Shown here: one piece after another, positions 24,531 through 35,928 of the stretch
Position numbering within the stretch: position 1 is the first letter of the stretch
Layout: each line of letters starts with the position of its first letter
Source: Paragonimus westermani
Taxonomy: Eukaryota; Platyhelminthes; Trematoda; Plagiorchiida; Troglotrematidae
Length of the DNA: 64,000 nt
NCBI GenBank assembly: GCA_008508345.1
Contig: QNGE01000852.1
Location: forward strand, 152,612-216,611
Direction of reading: 5' to 3'
Position numbers and translations under genes: made by a program
The notes under the pieces: generated by a model
What the model was told of the DNA's origin: nothing
Database searches by the model: none
Seen by the model: only the letters and a program-made list of their open reading frames with translations

Positions 24531-26819
24531 AGAGTCATTGTCATGTTGATTTCAATCGTAATCCCCGTGATTGAACCCACTGAAATCATCAAATTTTGTG
24601 AGCGATGGCTAGATGACTGAGGAGTAGTAGAAGATTTCTGTATGATACACATTACGTATCACTCAAGACTGTTCGCAGCTTTTGTATCCACAGAGATTTC
24701 ATAGTTAGTCAGCGCAATGGTCAGCATGGTGCTTCAGGGCAGCGCAATGAGAGTTCATATCCTGGTAGTTTTAACTTCATACCAGCCTGTTTCAGCGTCT
24801 GACGGGCAGCTGGGATTAGGGAAGCATGTATCGTTGGGATAAGACGGATAAAGAAGAAAACATTCTGGTCCCTCAATACAATGAACTATCACAAGCACTT
24901 TCCACCAGCCCGTCCATAGTGTAACACCCAATTCATATGTTAAAATGTTTTGCGAATGAGAGGGAAACTCGCTGGAGTTTACAAGTCTTCCGACAGCAAC
25001 TGAATTTGCCATAACGTTAGGGAACAGTGCCTACCATTAAAAACCAGTTTCACGAAATATTTGAACAGTCTATGTCACTTCTTAGTTCTGTGTTCTCCCT
25101 ATTGAGGTATGTCGCTCTATTCCAGGTGAACACATTCTTATGTGACTGCATATCAGCCTTAAATAAATGGCCTGGTGATGGAACACTGCTGCTGTTTCGT
25201 AAGTGTAGTAACCAGATCATTTGTGTGACCGAAACAGCCTTTCCGGACACATGTTAGGCCTCCACATCAGCTCATTTCAATCAGGGTCCCTATGAATCAA
25301 CGTAGCATCTCAAATCCTATTGGCCTAATTCCAGACCCAAACTGAACAGCTTTCACTTCTATGAGATGTGACAACAGTCAGTAGAACATTATTTGTTTCA
25401 AACAGTTTCTGGTTTAACCGAGTGCAACGGTTCACACTGCCTAAGGTGGTCTTTATCACTTGTGCTTAGGAAGCCACAAAATCTACTAATATTATGAATG
25501 TCGTTTTTGCTGTAGTACACGTGTTTTAGTCAGGTTTTATCCCCCGGTTAACTTTAAATGGACATAGTAATAGAAAGAGAGTTTTAATGCGGTGAAATTA
25601 GCCCCAATAACCAAAATGTTACCCATAAAATGAGTAAACAGCGGTCAATCATGTGCTGAAAGTTTCTTCAAATCCGTAACTAATTTAGTGTCCAGACTAT
25701 ACGTACATACGAGGCGAAAAACGTTCCGCACAAAATAAGAGACGAAATTTCAAACGGGTGATGAATGGCATATAGTCGCGCATGCAACGTTTGACCTTTT
25801 GTAAGCTTACCGTGCAATCCCATTACCATGACAAATTCAACAATTTTAAACATGTTTAATTTTAGTCAGGTCATTGTATAGACCACTAGTTTAAAAACAC
25901 AGCTTAACGACAATTTGACAATGTATTCTAATTCTCATTGAAACTTATTCTAGCAAGTGTTTTCATTGATATGATGAAACGAAAATATGTGAATTTCATA
26001 AGCATATTTGTTTTTCACTGGATATAGTTTAACCTTATCTTGTTATTTGTCTTCGAACGCGATCAGATCGTCGAGAATATAGAAACCTGTAATACTTTAC
26101 ACAGAAACTCGGGTGTAATCTATTAGGTGCAATGAATCGATTCTGTGGTATTGATTGATATGTTGCCAATAGGTTTTCAGGATGGATCTCTTATACATTT
26201 GGTCTGTCACACTGACCAAGGTGAATCGGACAATAAATGTTGTCGGACATATGCAGGTGTGTGAAACTGGCTGTCTAGTCCACACAAATATGGAATAAAA
26301 TGATGTCAGGGGTGAACTTATGAACTCTACAAACAAATTCCTCAAACTTAGGGAATTTGGGAATGATTTTGAGGTGCAAACAATGACATGATCAAGATTA
26401 GACCAAATGACTGAACTCCGCGCTTTAAGAGCTGCGTACCCTTGGCAGTGCCCATTGACTTGTGTGACTTTTTTCTGAACACGTGCCAGTCTCTGATGCG
26501 GATCAAAAAAGCATTGTCTTGATTATTAGACCTGATCAAGGCTGGAAAATAGTCCTTTCAAATAAACAAGCGTGTCCGGATAAAATGAATGATAGGCAAA
26601 AAGTTGATGCCACATTTTCGCAACAATGGGACTGAAAAACATAATACGTTTGCAACTGGGAACAGTATCACCAAATCGCTAAGAAACATAAGGTAAAATA
26701 GACGGACTGATCCGTCTGTAATCGAGCGATTGCGATAGTTATCCTTAGTTATGTCACGACCCTGTGGTTTATCTAAAATTCATATACAAGGCGCGTCCCT
26801 TAGCCCGATTCTAGACAAG
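24531..26819. other. Intergenic, nothing recognised
   Basis: No gene, RNA gene or matched repeat recognised. Frames on both strands are short and featureless. Confidence 0.45.
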
Positions 26820-28150
26820 ACGAACTCATTGTAACAGGCCCTGGTGCAATTGTTAGCTGGACAGTTAGAACCACTGTGCAACAGATTATATCCACATAAC
26901 CTCAAGGATACATCTCAGTTCACCGAATACATAGAGTCAGGTAGTGGAAGACCATGTGGCTGCTACTGGACGTGTACTCGCTCTTTAGGAACGTAACGTT
27001 TACAAAAAACACTTAATTCTGTGCTTGATTACATTCAGTTGAATGATCATCACCCTATTTAGAAGTTGCTGTTGGCCTGCACACAGGAAATACAACTTCA
27101 GTCTGCTGAGAAAATCTGTCGCGATGGGCTTATTGTTAGGCTCACCGCTGGCTGACCTATTCTTGGGGATGACTACGCAAGCAGAACTGACAGGACTGAT
27201 CGAACGAAGTTTACTGTGCAAACGGTATTTAGATGACAGTTTCTGTACCGTCGATGTACTCGTTGATGCTAATTGCTTGTTAGCAATAATTGACACCGTC
27301 CAAAAGAAATTGGGAGTAGAACAGAATGGAGGTTGCGCTACTGAAACATCCCGATGGAACTAATCAACCAAGCATACATGGGAAACGGACATAGAATAGA
27401 CAGTACACCCACTTTCACAGTCTTATTTCAAAGAAACAGAAACGGAACTTGATACGATATTCAGTAAACCGAACCCTTTGGTGATACGCTAGGCAAATGG
27501 CTCAAGCTTTTTTATAAAACCTGTAGTGTTCATGGGCATGCTGACAAATTCCTTGCTGTCGGCCGAAGGACGATCTATATTAACCTGCTGTGCAAGGACG
27601 AATTATCAGGCGTATGGCTGATCAGAAGGTTGACGACGGTCACGTGGATGACTTTCGATGCTGTATAACAAAGAGTACTGTTCACCTCCAAGCTAATCTT
27701 ATACATTCGTCTCAAAAATCCAGAGCACAATGATGATACCTCATTTCATATTTATTCATTTTCTTGTTCGTGTGGGGTAGGTTACACCGGTCACACAATG
27801 AGTTGCTTATGCGGGGAGTACGTGAACAATATTCTGCTAGATTGATAATCGGACAGTGACGAAAACTGTCAAACGCAATTTTGGCCGAACTAGTCTACTG
27901 CTCAAATATACCCAAAGAGATAATCAAAAGTCAAAACGTGGAGAACAAGCTCTTATCCTGTGTGTCATCTTCAGGTCAAATACAACACAATAAGTATAAA
28001 GCTAGTTGTCAGGTCCGGGTGGCGTGGAACCTAACCTAATGTAAATCTGGTGTCATTAGGCGATTGCAGACACGGTTACTGTTATACGGCGTCACAAGTT
28101 TCAACGGCGGCAGGAAATGGCAACTTCAACGCTTGAGCAAAGGACTTCTG
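26820..28150 (+). mobile_element. Penelope-like retroelement, degenerate (RT + GIY-YIG)
   Basis: In order on the plus strand: NLKDTSQFTEYI near 26900, then LLLDVYSLFRNV at about 26959-26994 (reverse transcriptase motif A region). GLLLGSPLADLFLG follows at about 27127-27168 and the catalytic box RYLDD at 27223-27237. Further on are the linker remnant with VHGHADKF, a GIY-YIG remnant C-x-CGVGYTGH at about 27764-27793, and a 3' non-coding block from 27927. Frames shift repeatedly, and stops follow the RYLDD frame at 27361 and in the linker. This layout defines the Penelope class, in which a single protein reverse-transcribes the RNA and cuts the target. This copy cannot code for it. Its terminal block (27927-28150) is repeated at 28300-28508. 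Confidence 0.8.
27927..28150 (+). repeat. Penelope terminal repeat, unit A
   Basis: It begins AAAGTCAAAACGTGGAGAAC and ends near AACTTCAACGCTTGAG. The whole unit aligns to 28300-28508 with moderate divergence and small indels. Its TCAGGTCAAATACAACACAA part also matches 13241-13310. It probably represents the pseudo-LTR of the Penelope-like element. Confidence 0.75.
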
Positions 28151-28299
28151 TACTCACAGATGATGGCTAGATAGACAGACAGACAGCCCGGGCAGCTGTT
28201 GGCGTAGGAAGCTTCACACATTTCACGTGAAGACGCTAGATGCGCTAGATTGGCTTAAGAGAGATAATGATTTTGTGGTTCGGGTAGACTCGGTCATCT

Positions 28300-28508
28300 A
28301 AAGTCAAAACGTGGAGAACAAGCTCCCATTCCGTGTGTCATCTTCAGGCCAAATAAAACACGATAATTATGAAATTATTTGCCAATTCAGGATTTCGCGG
28401 CACCTAATATGGTGTGAGTCTAGTTTCATTTGGGGATCATGGACGTGTCAGCTGGTTCAACGAAGGCAGGCCATGGTAACTTCAGCGCTTGAACAGACTA
28501 AGGTTTCG
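28300..28508 (+). repeat. Penelope terminal repeat, unit B
   Basis: Second copy of the 27927-28150 unit, in the same direction, about 150 bases downstream of it. It begins AAGTCAAAACGTGGAGAAC and ends near AACTTCAGCGCTTGAAC. Direct terminal duplications are a known feature of this element class. The spacer between the units contains a short (GACA)n-like run near 28170. Confidence 0.75.
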
Positions 28509-31500
28509 TAGCCGGATTCTGATTGCCTCCTCAGCAGCAAAGATACGACACTTCACACCTCTGATAAACAACACAGCTAGATATTCAGCCAGAAAATGCC
28601 AGTCTCCGTGTTCGTCCACTTACTGACACAACTTTCCTAAAAAGTTTCACAGGTATTTTAGTCTGGATTATCCTACACGTTGTGCAACCTGTTATGTGGT
28701 ACTACTTTAGTCCAATCAAGCTGTGACCATCTTGATTTATACAAACAAACGTTTACATTGTTTACGAAGGTTTTCATAACAAGTCCACCAGTCCAGCACA
28801 ATGCTCACATGTCTTCAGAGTATACGATTTTCCTATCAATCTCAGCGTCAAGCGTTTTCTCTTTGTTTCCTATACCTAAACACCGACTCATCTATTCCAG
28901 TCTGTTGTAGGTTAATCGAAGATGTAAGACTGCTGTCACCTGTCTATTAGATCAAAGAAATGAATTCAGCGTAATCTACAGAGAAACATTACTTCATGCA
29001 CCCAACGAGTTTGATAATTAAACGTTCACCATTGTATCTGTCGTGACGATTTAATTAAGTGACTAAGAATATTCCTCTGTATACCCTGCCATCCATGGTA
29101 TGCAAACCCGCTCTAATTTTCTCTTCTCATTTTGTGGCCTTCAAGCTCACTCTTCAGAAAATCTTTACTCAGACATACGAGTGATGTTCGAGAGTTCAAC
29201 CATCCTTGTCGTTTACTTTTCTTAAAGTTTTACCTGAATTGGTATTCCTCTAAACATCTGTTTCACAACACCCTTGAATGTATGGACGTGTTATTTTATA
29301 GACCGAGCATCACTCACGTTCGATGCTAATTGCCATGTTACCTCCGGTGAATACTTTCACAATCGGGGCTTTTTGGTTGAATCGAAATAGAAGATTTCAC
29401 TTGACCTGCTGAACAGTGTCCTTAGTTCCTGAGGGGTAGTCGAAATGTCTAACTGATATCAGTTGAACGCCACTCATATTTGACGTCAGCCTCGATATTC
29501 TACTACAATTTACATCCGGCCTCTTCCGCTTTGTTAAAGCTCATCGGCAGTTCATACTGATCTTTTCACCACCTGACTATGAATTCTGGCTCACGTTCTC
29601 GTTATTTGACCATGTTTAACCCAGAAGGCGAAGATGATCATAGTAGACTCAGACAAGTTGGCAAATCACGTAGTCCGCTAGTTAGACTCATGTATGGTGG
29701 CTGGAAATACACAATTGTTTTTACAATGATGACGTGACATCCCATAGCTCAGATGAATTCCACAGACATGAAAGAAAACCAAAGTTTCGGAAGTTTTTCA
29801 AACGCAGTGCTTTGCGAATCGTTTTGAATTTGTTCCTGTCAGTCGAGGAACTGTCTTCCCGTTTAAATTCGTTAACTCTATATTATACCCAATGGTCAAC
29901 AGGCCCTGTTAGTTGGTCAAAAATGCCATAAATATTTTTGCTTGATCTCCCAACCTTTCGAGAGATTGTTATTTGTTCACGGATGGCATGGATCAAGTGG
30001 AATAGGGCAAGTTCCGAAACAGAGTCATCATACTTCCAAAGTTCTTAAGTAATTCATTTACACCCACAGCCTCCCCTTTTCTCACTTGTCAGATGTCTCC
30101 TTGAACCTGACCTAGGTGGTCTAGATCAAATAGTCTGTCAGCTAACGGGGTTGAGTGGATTGTGACTAGGTGCTGATGACTCTACCGGTCCATTTTATCA
30201 TCAATATGGCACACGGCTCGAACAAGAACACTAATAAAGTAAATAACCTATCTGGATCGAGTTGAAAGCACATGGTAATGATTCGAGGGTAGACGCCGCG
30301 TGATTCTCCTGCCGTTATAGAATCGATGAGATCAGCTACCGGAAAACCGATACCGTGACTATAGGTTTCCTCTGCCGGATAACCGATCTAATCGAGAACG
30401 CACACATCACCTGCTTCTCGGAGCTTATCTTGGTTTACACGCCTTGTCTCACTCATCAGTGCGATACTGATGCCATAACGACTCAGTTCCACTGGGGACA
30501 GTACGGGGCGGCTCCCAGGCCATTCGATTCAACATCGATCCAGTATGGTGTACACATTCCAAGTCCCTAAAGACAGTGCCCTGTGTTAACCGACAACTCC
30601 CAGGTTAACTTCGAGTACCCAACTGGAGCTTCTGACTCGAAATCCCTAACTACGAGGTAACGGGATACAGGGTTTGCATAGGGTACCCTAGTTAGGGCCA
30701 ATGACACGAATATCTAACTCATTTGGCAGTGAGCGTCTAACTCAACCCGGGCACCCGCTGAACAAGACATTGATGTCCAACTCTAAGCAATGCTGCGCGA
30801 AGACGATGCAATGCAGATTACATCGGGTTTCTGATAATTTGGGTCGGATTTTCGATTGTGTAACACAATACGTCGATGACCAAGATCACCCGTTGGGCGA
30901 CCAGGGTGTTCTTTTGTTTGTTGGTCCCTTTTCTAACCCCTTTCTTCCTTAGTTAGAAGAATACTGTGCCGAGACTACGTAAATCTGACTTGTGCTCACG
31001 GGATCGTGCCCCACTGTTTAAGCATTTTACACAGTCAGTACTGCAACAGACAAACCTGTGAACGTAACTGGTTTTGGTCTGACTACTCCCACTTGCCCCA
31101 TATGATATGGTTGGATCTGGAATGACCAAAGTCCTAGACAGGATAGCCCCCTGGATCAAAACAGCACACAAGCTTGACGACCGTGCCAAGTTGGCAGAAA
31201 AGGACGTGTAAGGTGCACACCTGTGCACAAAGCACATCAGCAGTCACTTCAGACGAATAAACAGCCCACCTATATATACCAAACTGATTAATTTAAACAA
31301 CTTTGTTGATCACTCCACTGGACATATCCGGTGGCTAATTAACGGTTTTAGTGTACACAGTACACTGACCGTTGATACTTGAAAAACGGTCCAATTAAGA
31401 ATGAGAAAAGTGGTTAAACGAAAATTTTTAAATCCAGCAACTCGTTATATCGCTTTTCAGGAGTCCAAATGTCGAGGTTTCACGTCAGACGATTAGTTAA

Positions 31501-32289
31501 CGGAGTCCCAAAGCGCAACTACCAGATCTACGATGTAGCTTTGTAGCTCGGTTAATGGAGCACATGCTGCCTAGAATAATTAAATTTTTACGCACTTACT
31601 CGGCTGTCATAAGATTTTCAAATCATGTTACGACGTCAGTAGACAGTGTGGTCGTCACACGGTTGTGTAGAAAACATATTGAGTCACCTATGGTGTTTCA
31701 CAGAACTGTGACAGTGCTATGGTGCCTGGTTGTTTCGATTACACTCACCGTGATCCATTCAGATGTGGTACCCCCGTAAAAGCATATTGACTTGTCATAC
31801 CTGGTAGTGTATGTAGCTCATCCGAAGAAATTGCCAGTGTTGAGTTACCTTATTCTCTAATTACTTCTGATTACCTCTCACATATTGACACACATTAAGT
31901 TTTACTCATTGCTTTGCGTTGAACTGTCAATCGAACTACCATTCGATTCTGATTTCTACATAGAACCCACGCCACTCTCACGCAGAGGATTAGGGACTCT
32001 GCGCATTTCAGTTTGCACAGCATTACTTTAACGAGAAAGATGTTATTTACTTCAGGTCACACATGTGGACTAAGTAACCATTAATTTCCCGGTCAGCACC
32101 TATCCGGTAACAACAATGCTCCAGAAAGTGTTGAGTGATCAGCAATTTCACCGAAAACAAACCGGTGTCTGCAATTTTTTAATTGACTTCCACACTCGCT
32201 AATGATCCTATAAGGTGGAAGTTGGAGAGCTCGATACCATTCTATAAATGATGAGGATTCGTGAATTCAGAACATTTCCAATTGAACAC
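28509..32289. other. Intergenic, nothing recognised
   Basis: No supportable gene. Two short inverted repeats lie close together: GTTAACC/GGTTAAC (30585-30591 and 30603-30609) and CCCTAACTA/TAGTTAGGG (30644-30652 and 30689-30697). A weak resemblance to the SINE tail occurs near 29355-29400 but is too short to call. Confidence 0.45.
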
Positions 32290-32410
32290 CTACACTTGAT
32301 CGCAGCCTTCGCATTCAGGAGGGCTTTTTGGCTAAATCACTTCGAAAGGAAGTACTAGGCTCAATTTTCGCTCTTATTTGAGCCGATTAGTAATGCATGT
32401 CCTCGTAGAT
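32290..32410 (-). repeat. SINE tail fragment
   Basis: Blocks CACTTGATCGCAGCCTTCGC and ACTTCGAAAGGAAGTACTAG match the tail and body of the SINE copies at 32690-32930 and 16285-16445. The pol III promoter half is missing. Confidence 0.5.
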
Positions 32411-32684
32411 ACCACAATTTACATTTCACAGACGGTTAACGACAACGCCGGCAGTGTCGTAATAAACACGACAGGCTAGTCATATCTGAAAACTCGACCA
32501 TAATTTTGCCTGAATAATATTCAGCCTGTACGATCATTTCAAAAAAAGAATAAACAGAATTGCTCTGTTCAATCCGGTCCTTATAACCCTACTCACCAAT
32601 ACGCAATTAGACTGAAACTGCTCTCTTCATTGAATCAACCGGGCATGGCTAAAATTACTGGCATAAATTAAATGTCATCCACAA

Positions 32685-32930
32685 ATGATCACAGCTGTCA
32701 CATTCCAATAGACTTTCCAATCGGCCACTTTCGAAAAGAGGCATTGGACTCGAGTTTCGTTTTGTTAGAGATTGTCAGTAGTGCATATCCTTACCACGGC
32801 TAGGACCAGGCCTTCGGCCACACTTTGTTGAGATAACCACACTGACTACTGTGCCACTGACCTCACTTTAGGCTACTGAATAATTATCTGTGGACGATCA
32901 GTCGCAGTCACTTGTGAGTAATGTTCAGAT
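32685..32930 (-). repeat. tRNA-derived SINE copy
   Basis: A near full-length copy. The distal part is GATCACAGCTGTCACATTCC, the body contains GCCACTTTCGAAAAGAGGCA and ACTCGAGTTTCG, then comes a corrupted B-box region near 32795-32815. An A-box-like block follows (complement of GACTACTGTGCCA, about 32845-32857), and the 5' part ends with CAGTCACTTGTGAG. The terminal fragment of another, plus-oriented copy lies nearby at 33080-33150. Confidence 0.65.
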
Positions 32931-33079
32931 TGCCGGTCGTCATGAGAGAAGACACGTAACTGTCCTGTTCACTTCAATCTATGACCGCTCGACTGGAGGT
33001 TCTCTGCAAGTTGAAATAAAATTCATTAACTCGTTGAGCGGCATTTTGAGAACTGATGAGTATTGGGGGATCATAGTTT

Positions 33080-33150
33080 TCAGATGGATTGGACATGGGA
33101 AAAGCTGCGATCAAGTGTGGGTGATGTTCAATCTATATGAAAACCGAAAC
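33080..33150 (+). repeat. SINE tail fragment, plus orientation
   Basis: GCTGCGATCAAGTGTGGGTG followed by ATGTTCAA is the reverse complement of the tail block seen at 32285-32310. Only this end is recognisable. Confidence 0.4.
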
Positions 33151-33499
33151 CCCCTACAACTTGTCAGGACTGATATAAGGTCGGGGTCTAGAGTTTGACA
33201 AGCACAGAATCTCTACGTTGATTACAGCATGAAGTTAATAGGTTGTACACAGTAGTGCATCTGATTGCAAATTCCAGTTCCAAGATCGCGATCCCTTTTA
33301 AAATTCTACTCCTGAATCGACTAAGTGAAGAGTGGTTTGTGACTGGTAGGCAATGTGGTCATTTCGCAGTTGACGTCTTTTGAAGCTGTTACGCAAAGCC
33401 ACATGGCTCAAATCAGAGATGCAAATCTATCGAGTAAGGCAGTTCCTCAAGGTCATTGCTTTTAGTAAGCTCACTAAAGTGAGGAGTATAAATTAAACA

Positions 33500-33750
33500 A
33501 CACTCACAAGTCTTAGCAACTTTCGAACCCAGATAGACCTCACAATTGGCCTCTTTCGGAAAGAACCACTACAATCGATTTTTGCTGTTGTTAGAGCATC
33601 TCAGTGATTTATACGCTTGCCACGACCGGGGCAGGGACTCCGGCCACTCTCTCTTGAGATAACCGTGTTGATTACTGCGCCATTGTTCTCACATCGGGCA
33701 CGACTGTTCTATACTATTCAAACGCTCAGTCACAAATGGTGAGGCATCAT
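33500..33750 (-). repeat. tRNA-derived SINE copy
   Basis: The body is CTCTTTCGGAAAGAACCACT, then a corrupted B-box region (GCCACGACCGGGGCAGGGAC, 33619-33638), then an A-box-like block (complement of GATTACTGCGCCA, 33670-33682). The 5' part is shared with 24411-24495, including CGCTCAGTCACAAATGGTGA. Confidence 0.65.
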
Positions 33751-35449
33751 AGCAGTAAGTTCCTATATCCCAAACAACTGTGGCTGCATAGCAAAGTAAT
33801 TATTCAACGTGACCTTTCATCTTTTCATTATCACAAATAACCAAACGTTTGCACGAAATAAAGCAACGGCCGAACTGATTAACAATGAATATCTCAAAAG
33901 TTACTTAAAACCAGACAAGAAATATGAACGAAATCATAGCAGTGAATTGTATGACCAGAAGAACCTACCTCAGATTGAGTTAATTGCATCAGTGGTTGAG
34001 TAGACTGATTGCTGAATGCACTGAAAGAGTTTCGATAAGAGCATAAGATTTTGTTCTCCACTCTCAATAAAACAAATGCCTTCTAAAACGAGTCACCTAA
34101 CTGAATGTATCGATTTCATTTCTGTAATCATCTTCACGAGTCGTCGTTCTGGCGGAATTAGCAACTAGGGTGAAACTCAGATCTCCCTACTCGAATTCCT
34201 GACTAATGAATTATTGTTTTCAGCTTAATATATTGACCTTTAGCTTGTCTTTACTAAGTATCCTATTCTCCTAGCATTCGTCTACTCTGAAAGTTTTTCT
34301 GGTCAGCTTTGTGTGGTAACTAGAATCAGCACCTTTTCACACATTGCTCTCACACAGTGACTGCTTATTTGGGTTCAAGAATATTCCAATTGATCTTGGT
34401 TGAAGTTCCTCTCTCCTTTATCCCAAGTTCTAGTACGGAATAGTCAATGCAGAGCAGATGTGTGAACAACTGTCGTCAGTCGTATACATACAATAGGTAA
34501 GCAACCCCTAGGTTGCACAGGAACTAAATGTAGTGTAGTCGCTTAACAAAAATTGCCTTGAAACTCACTTCATTCAAAAACAAACGACTTGCTTTAGACA
34601 CCCACTTCTTGTACAAAAAATGGCTGTGTTCCTCCATTTCCACGGTACCTTTAACACTCATTTAGTGAATATTTATACACTTTCTAAGAACTCTAAATCA
34701 GAACTTCGTTGTCGTGATTAACAGCTGCTGTTCACTTATTTGCACACAGACTCGTAATATATTGTACAGCAATAATTTACCGTACCAGCAAACTTGGTTA
34801 GAATGTTGCTTTAAACGTTCAGGCTTCTTGCTTATATCTGTGAGAGTGTATCCATTTTGTTGAGAGGTATCAAGGGACGGCAACAAAGTGGATTAGTGCA
34901 TTTAGTTCGTTATCACATCAAGACCGGTTGTCTTAATTGGGTCAAACATCTATGTTGTGTCAACTCATCAAAGGCATCCTAAATATGAGATTCTCACCAA
35001 ACGAAATCACCCAATGCTTAGCACAAATCACAACTCCAGGGTAGTTCTGTGAAGCTGCAATATCGGAACGACTGTTTGAACTGCAGACTACATTTATTCG
35101 GCATCCAGTTATTTCCAGTCTGGAGAACCCTACCTTAGCCGTTCGTAACGGATTATGAGCGGACCCGAAGCACACATTCGAGACACCTAACCAACACCGG
35201 GAATATTTCGCTGGATTAAAGCTGTTTCCGAATTTCCACTTTTGCCTCTCCAACCGGCTATATACTTCTTTGTTGCATGTTGAGGTGCGTGTGTAATATG
35301 CTTCCCTGACCCTTTCTGCTACCTTGGCGTGGTGGCTTGCGTGCTGTTTTGATCCGGAGGGCTGTGCTGACCGTGACTTCCGTCCTTCCAGTTTCAACCT
35401 TGTGAGATTGGCCAAAGGGGAGCAGCCAGACAAAACGCAGATGCGTGAG
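33751..35449. other. Intergenic, nothing recognised
   Basis: The largest frame is 34960-35475 on the minus strand (171 codons). It shows no recognisable domain and partly overlaps the repeat that begins near 35450, so I do not call it a gene. No RNA gene seen. Confidence 0.4.
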
Positions 35450-35928
35450 TGGCTGTGGTCTTCCATACATTCCATTCTTCGGCTTTGTTGGTGTATTGTA
35501 TAATGAATGGTCTGCCTGGCTTTTCATAGTTCAATGAGAATTTTGCTTTTCATCCCTATCTTCTCTGGGATGCACTAACCTGCACTCCCATACTGCAATG
35601 CTTCTTGTATTACACTTCACAAATCTTTCTTCTTAGTGTAGATCTCGTCATTGCAGCCTCTCTCTGTTTAGTTTCCGAGAGATAGAAGTTTCCTTTCCTT
35701 ATTAACCAATCAAGTGGCTAACCAGCATTGGCCGGCTGGACAGAAAGGCCCCACTGTCACACACCCCGGTCTTATTCCTTCGAGTTTACACTGGATATGT
35801 GGTGTGTTGGTGAAACTGCAATTGGTGCAGCGCAAGCCAGTTGCAGTGATATATAAGCGCAGGCGTCCTTTGGCTTCGGTCACTGTGACAGGCTAAAACT
35901 AATCGGATGCCGCCAACCGTAATATGCT
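35450..35928 (+). repeat. ~480-bp dispersed repeat, copy 1
   Basis: It aligns along its length with 40454-40930, from TGTGGTCTTCC through AATGGTCTGCCTGGCTTTTC, ATTGGCCGGCTGGACA and TTACACTGGAT to CGGATGCCGCCAACCG. Divergence is perhaps 20-25% by eye, with small indels. Because the other copy sits about 140 bases after the end of an RTE-type LINE, this may be a 5'-truncated LINE 3' end. It carries no reading frame of interest. Confidence 0.8.

Noticed and set aside
30170..30200. CTGATGA strings near 30171, 33055 and 41850 as hammerhead cores
   Set aside because: None is followed by a paired helix and GAAA at the right distance.
34960..35475. 171-codon minus-strand frame
   Set aside because: No motif recognised, and its end overlaps the dispersed repeat starting near 35450; kept only as a note.
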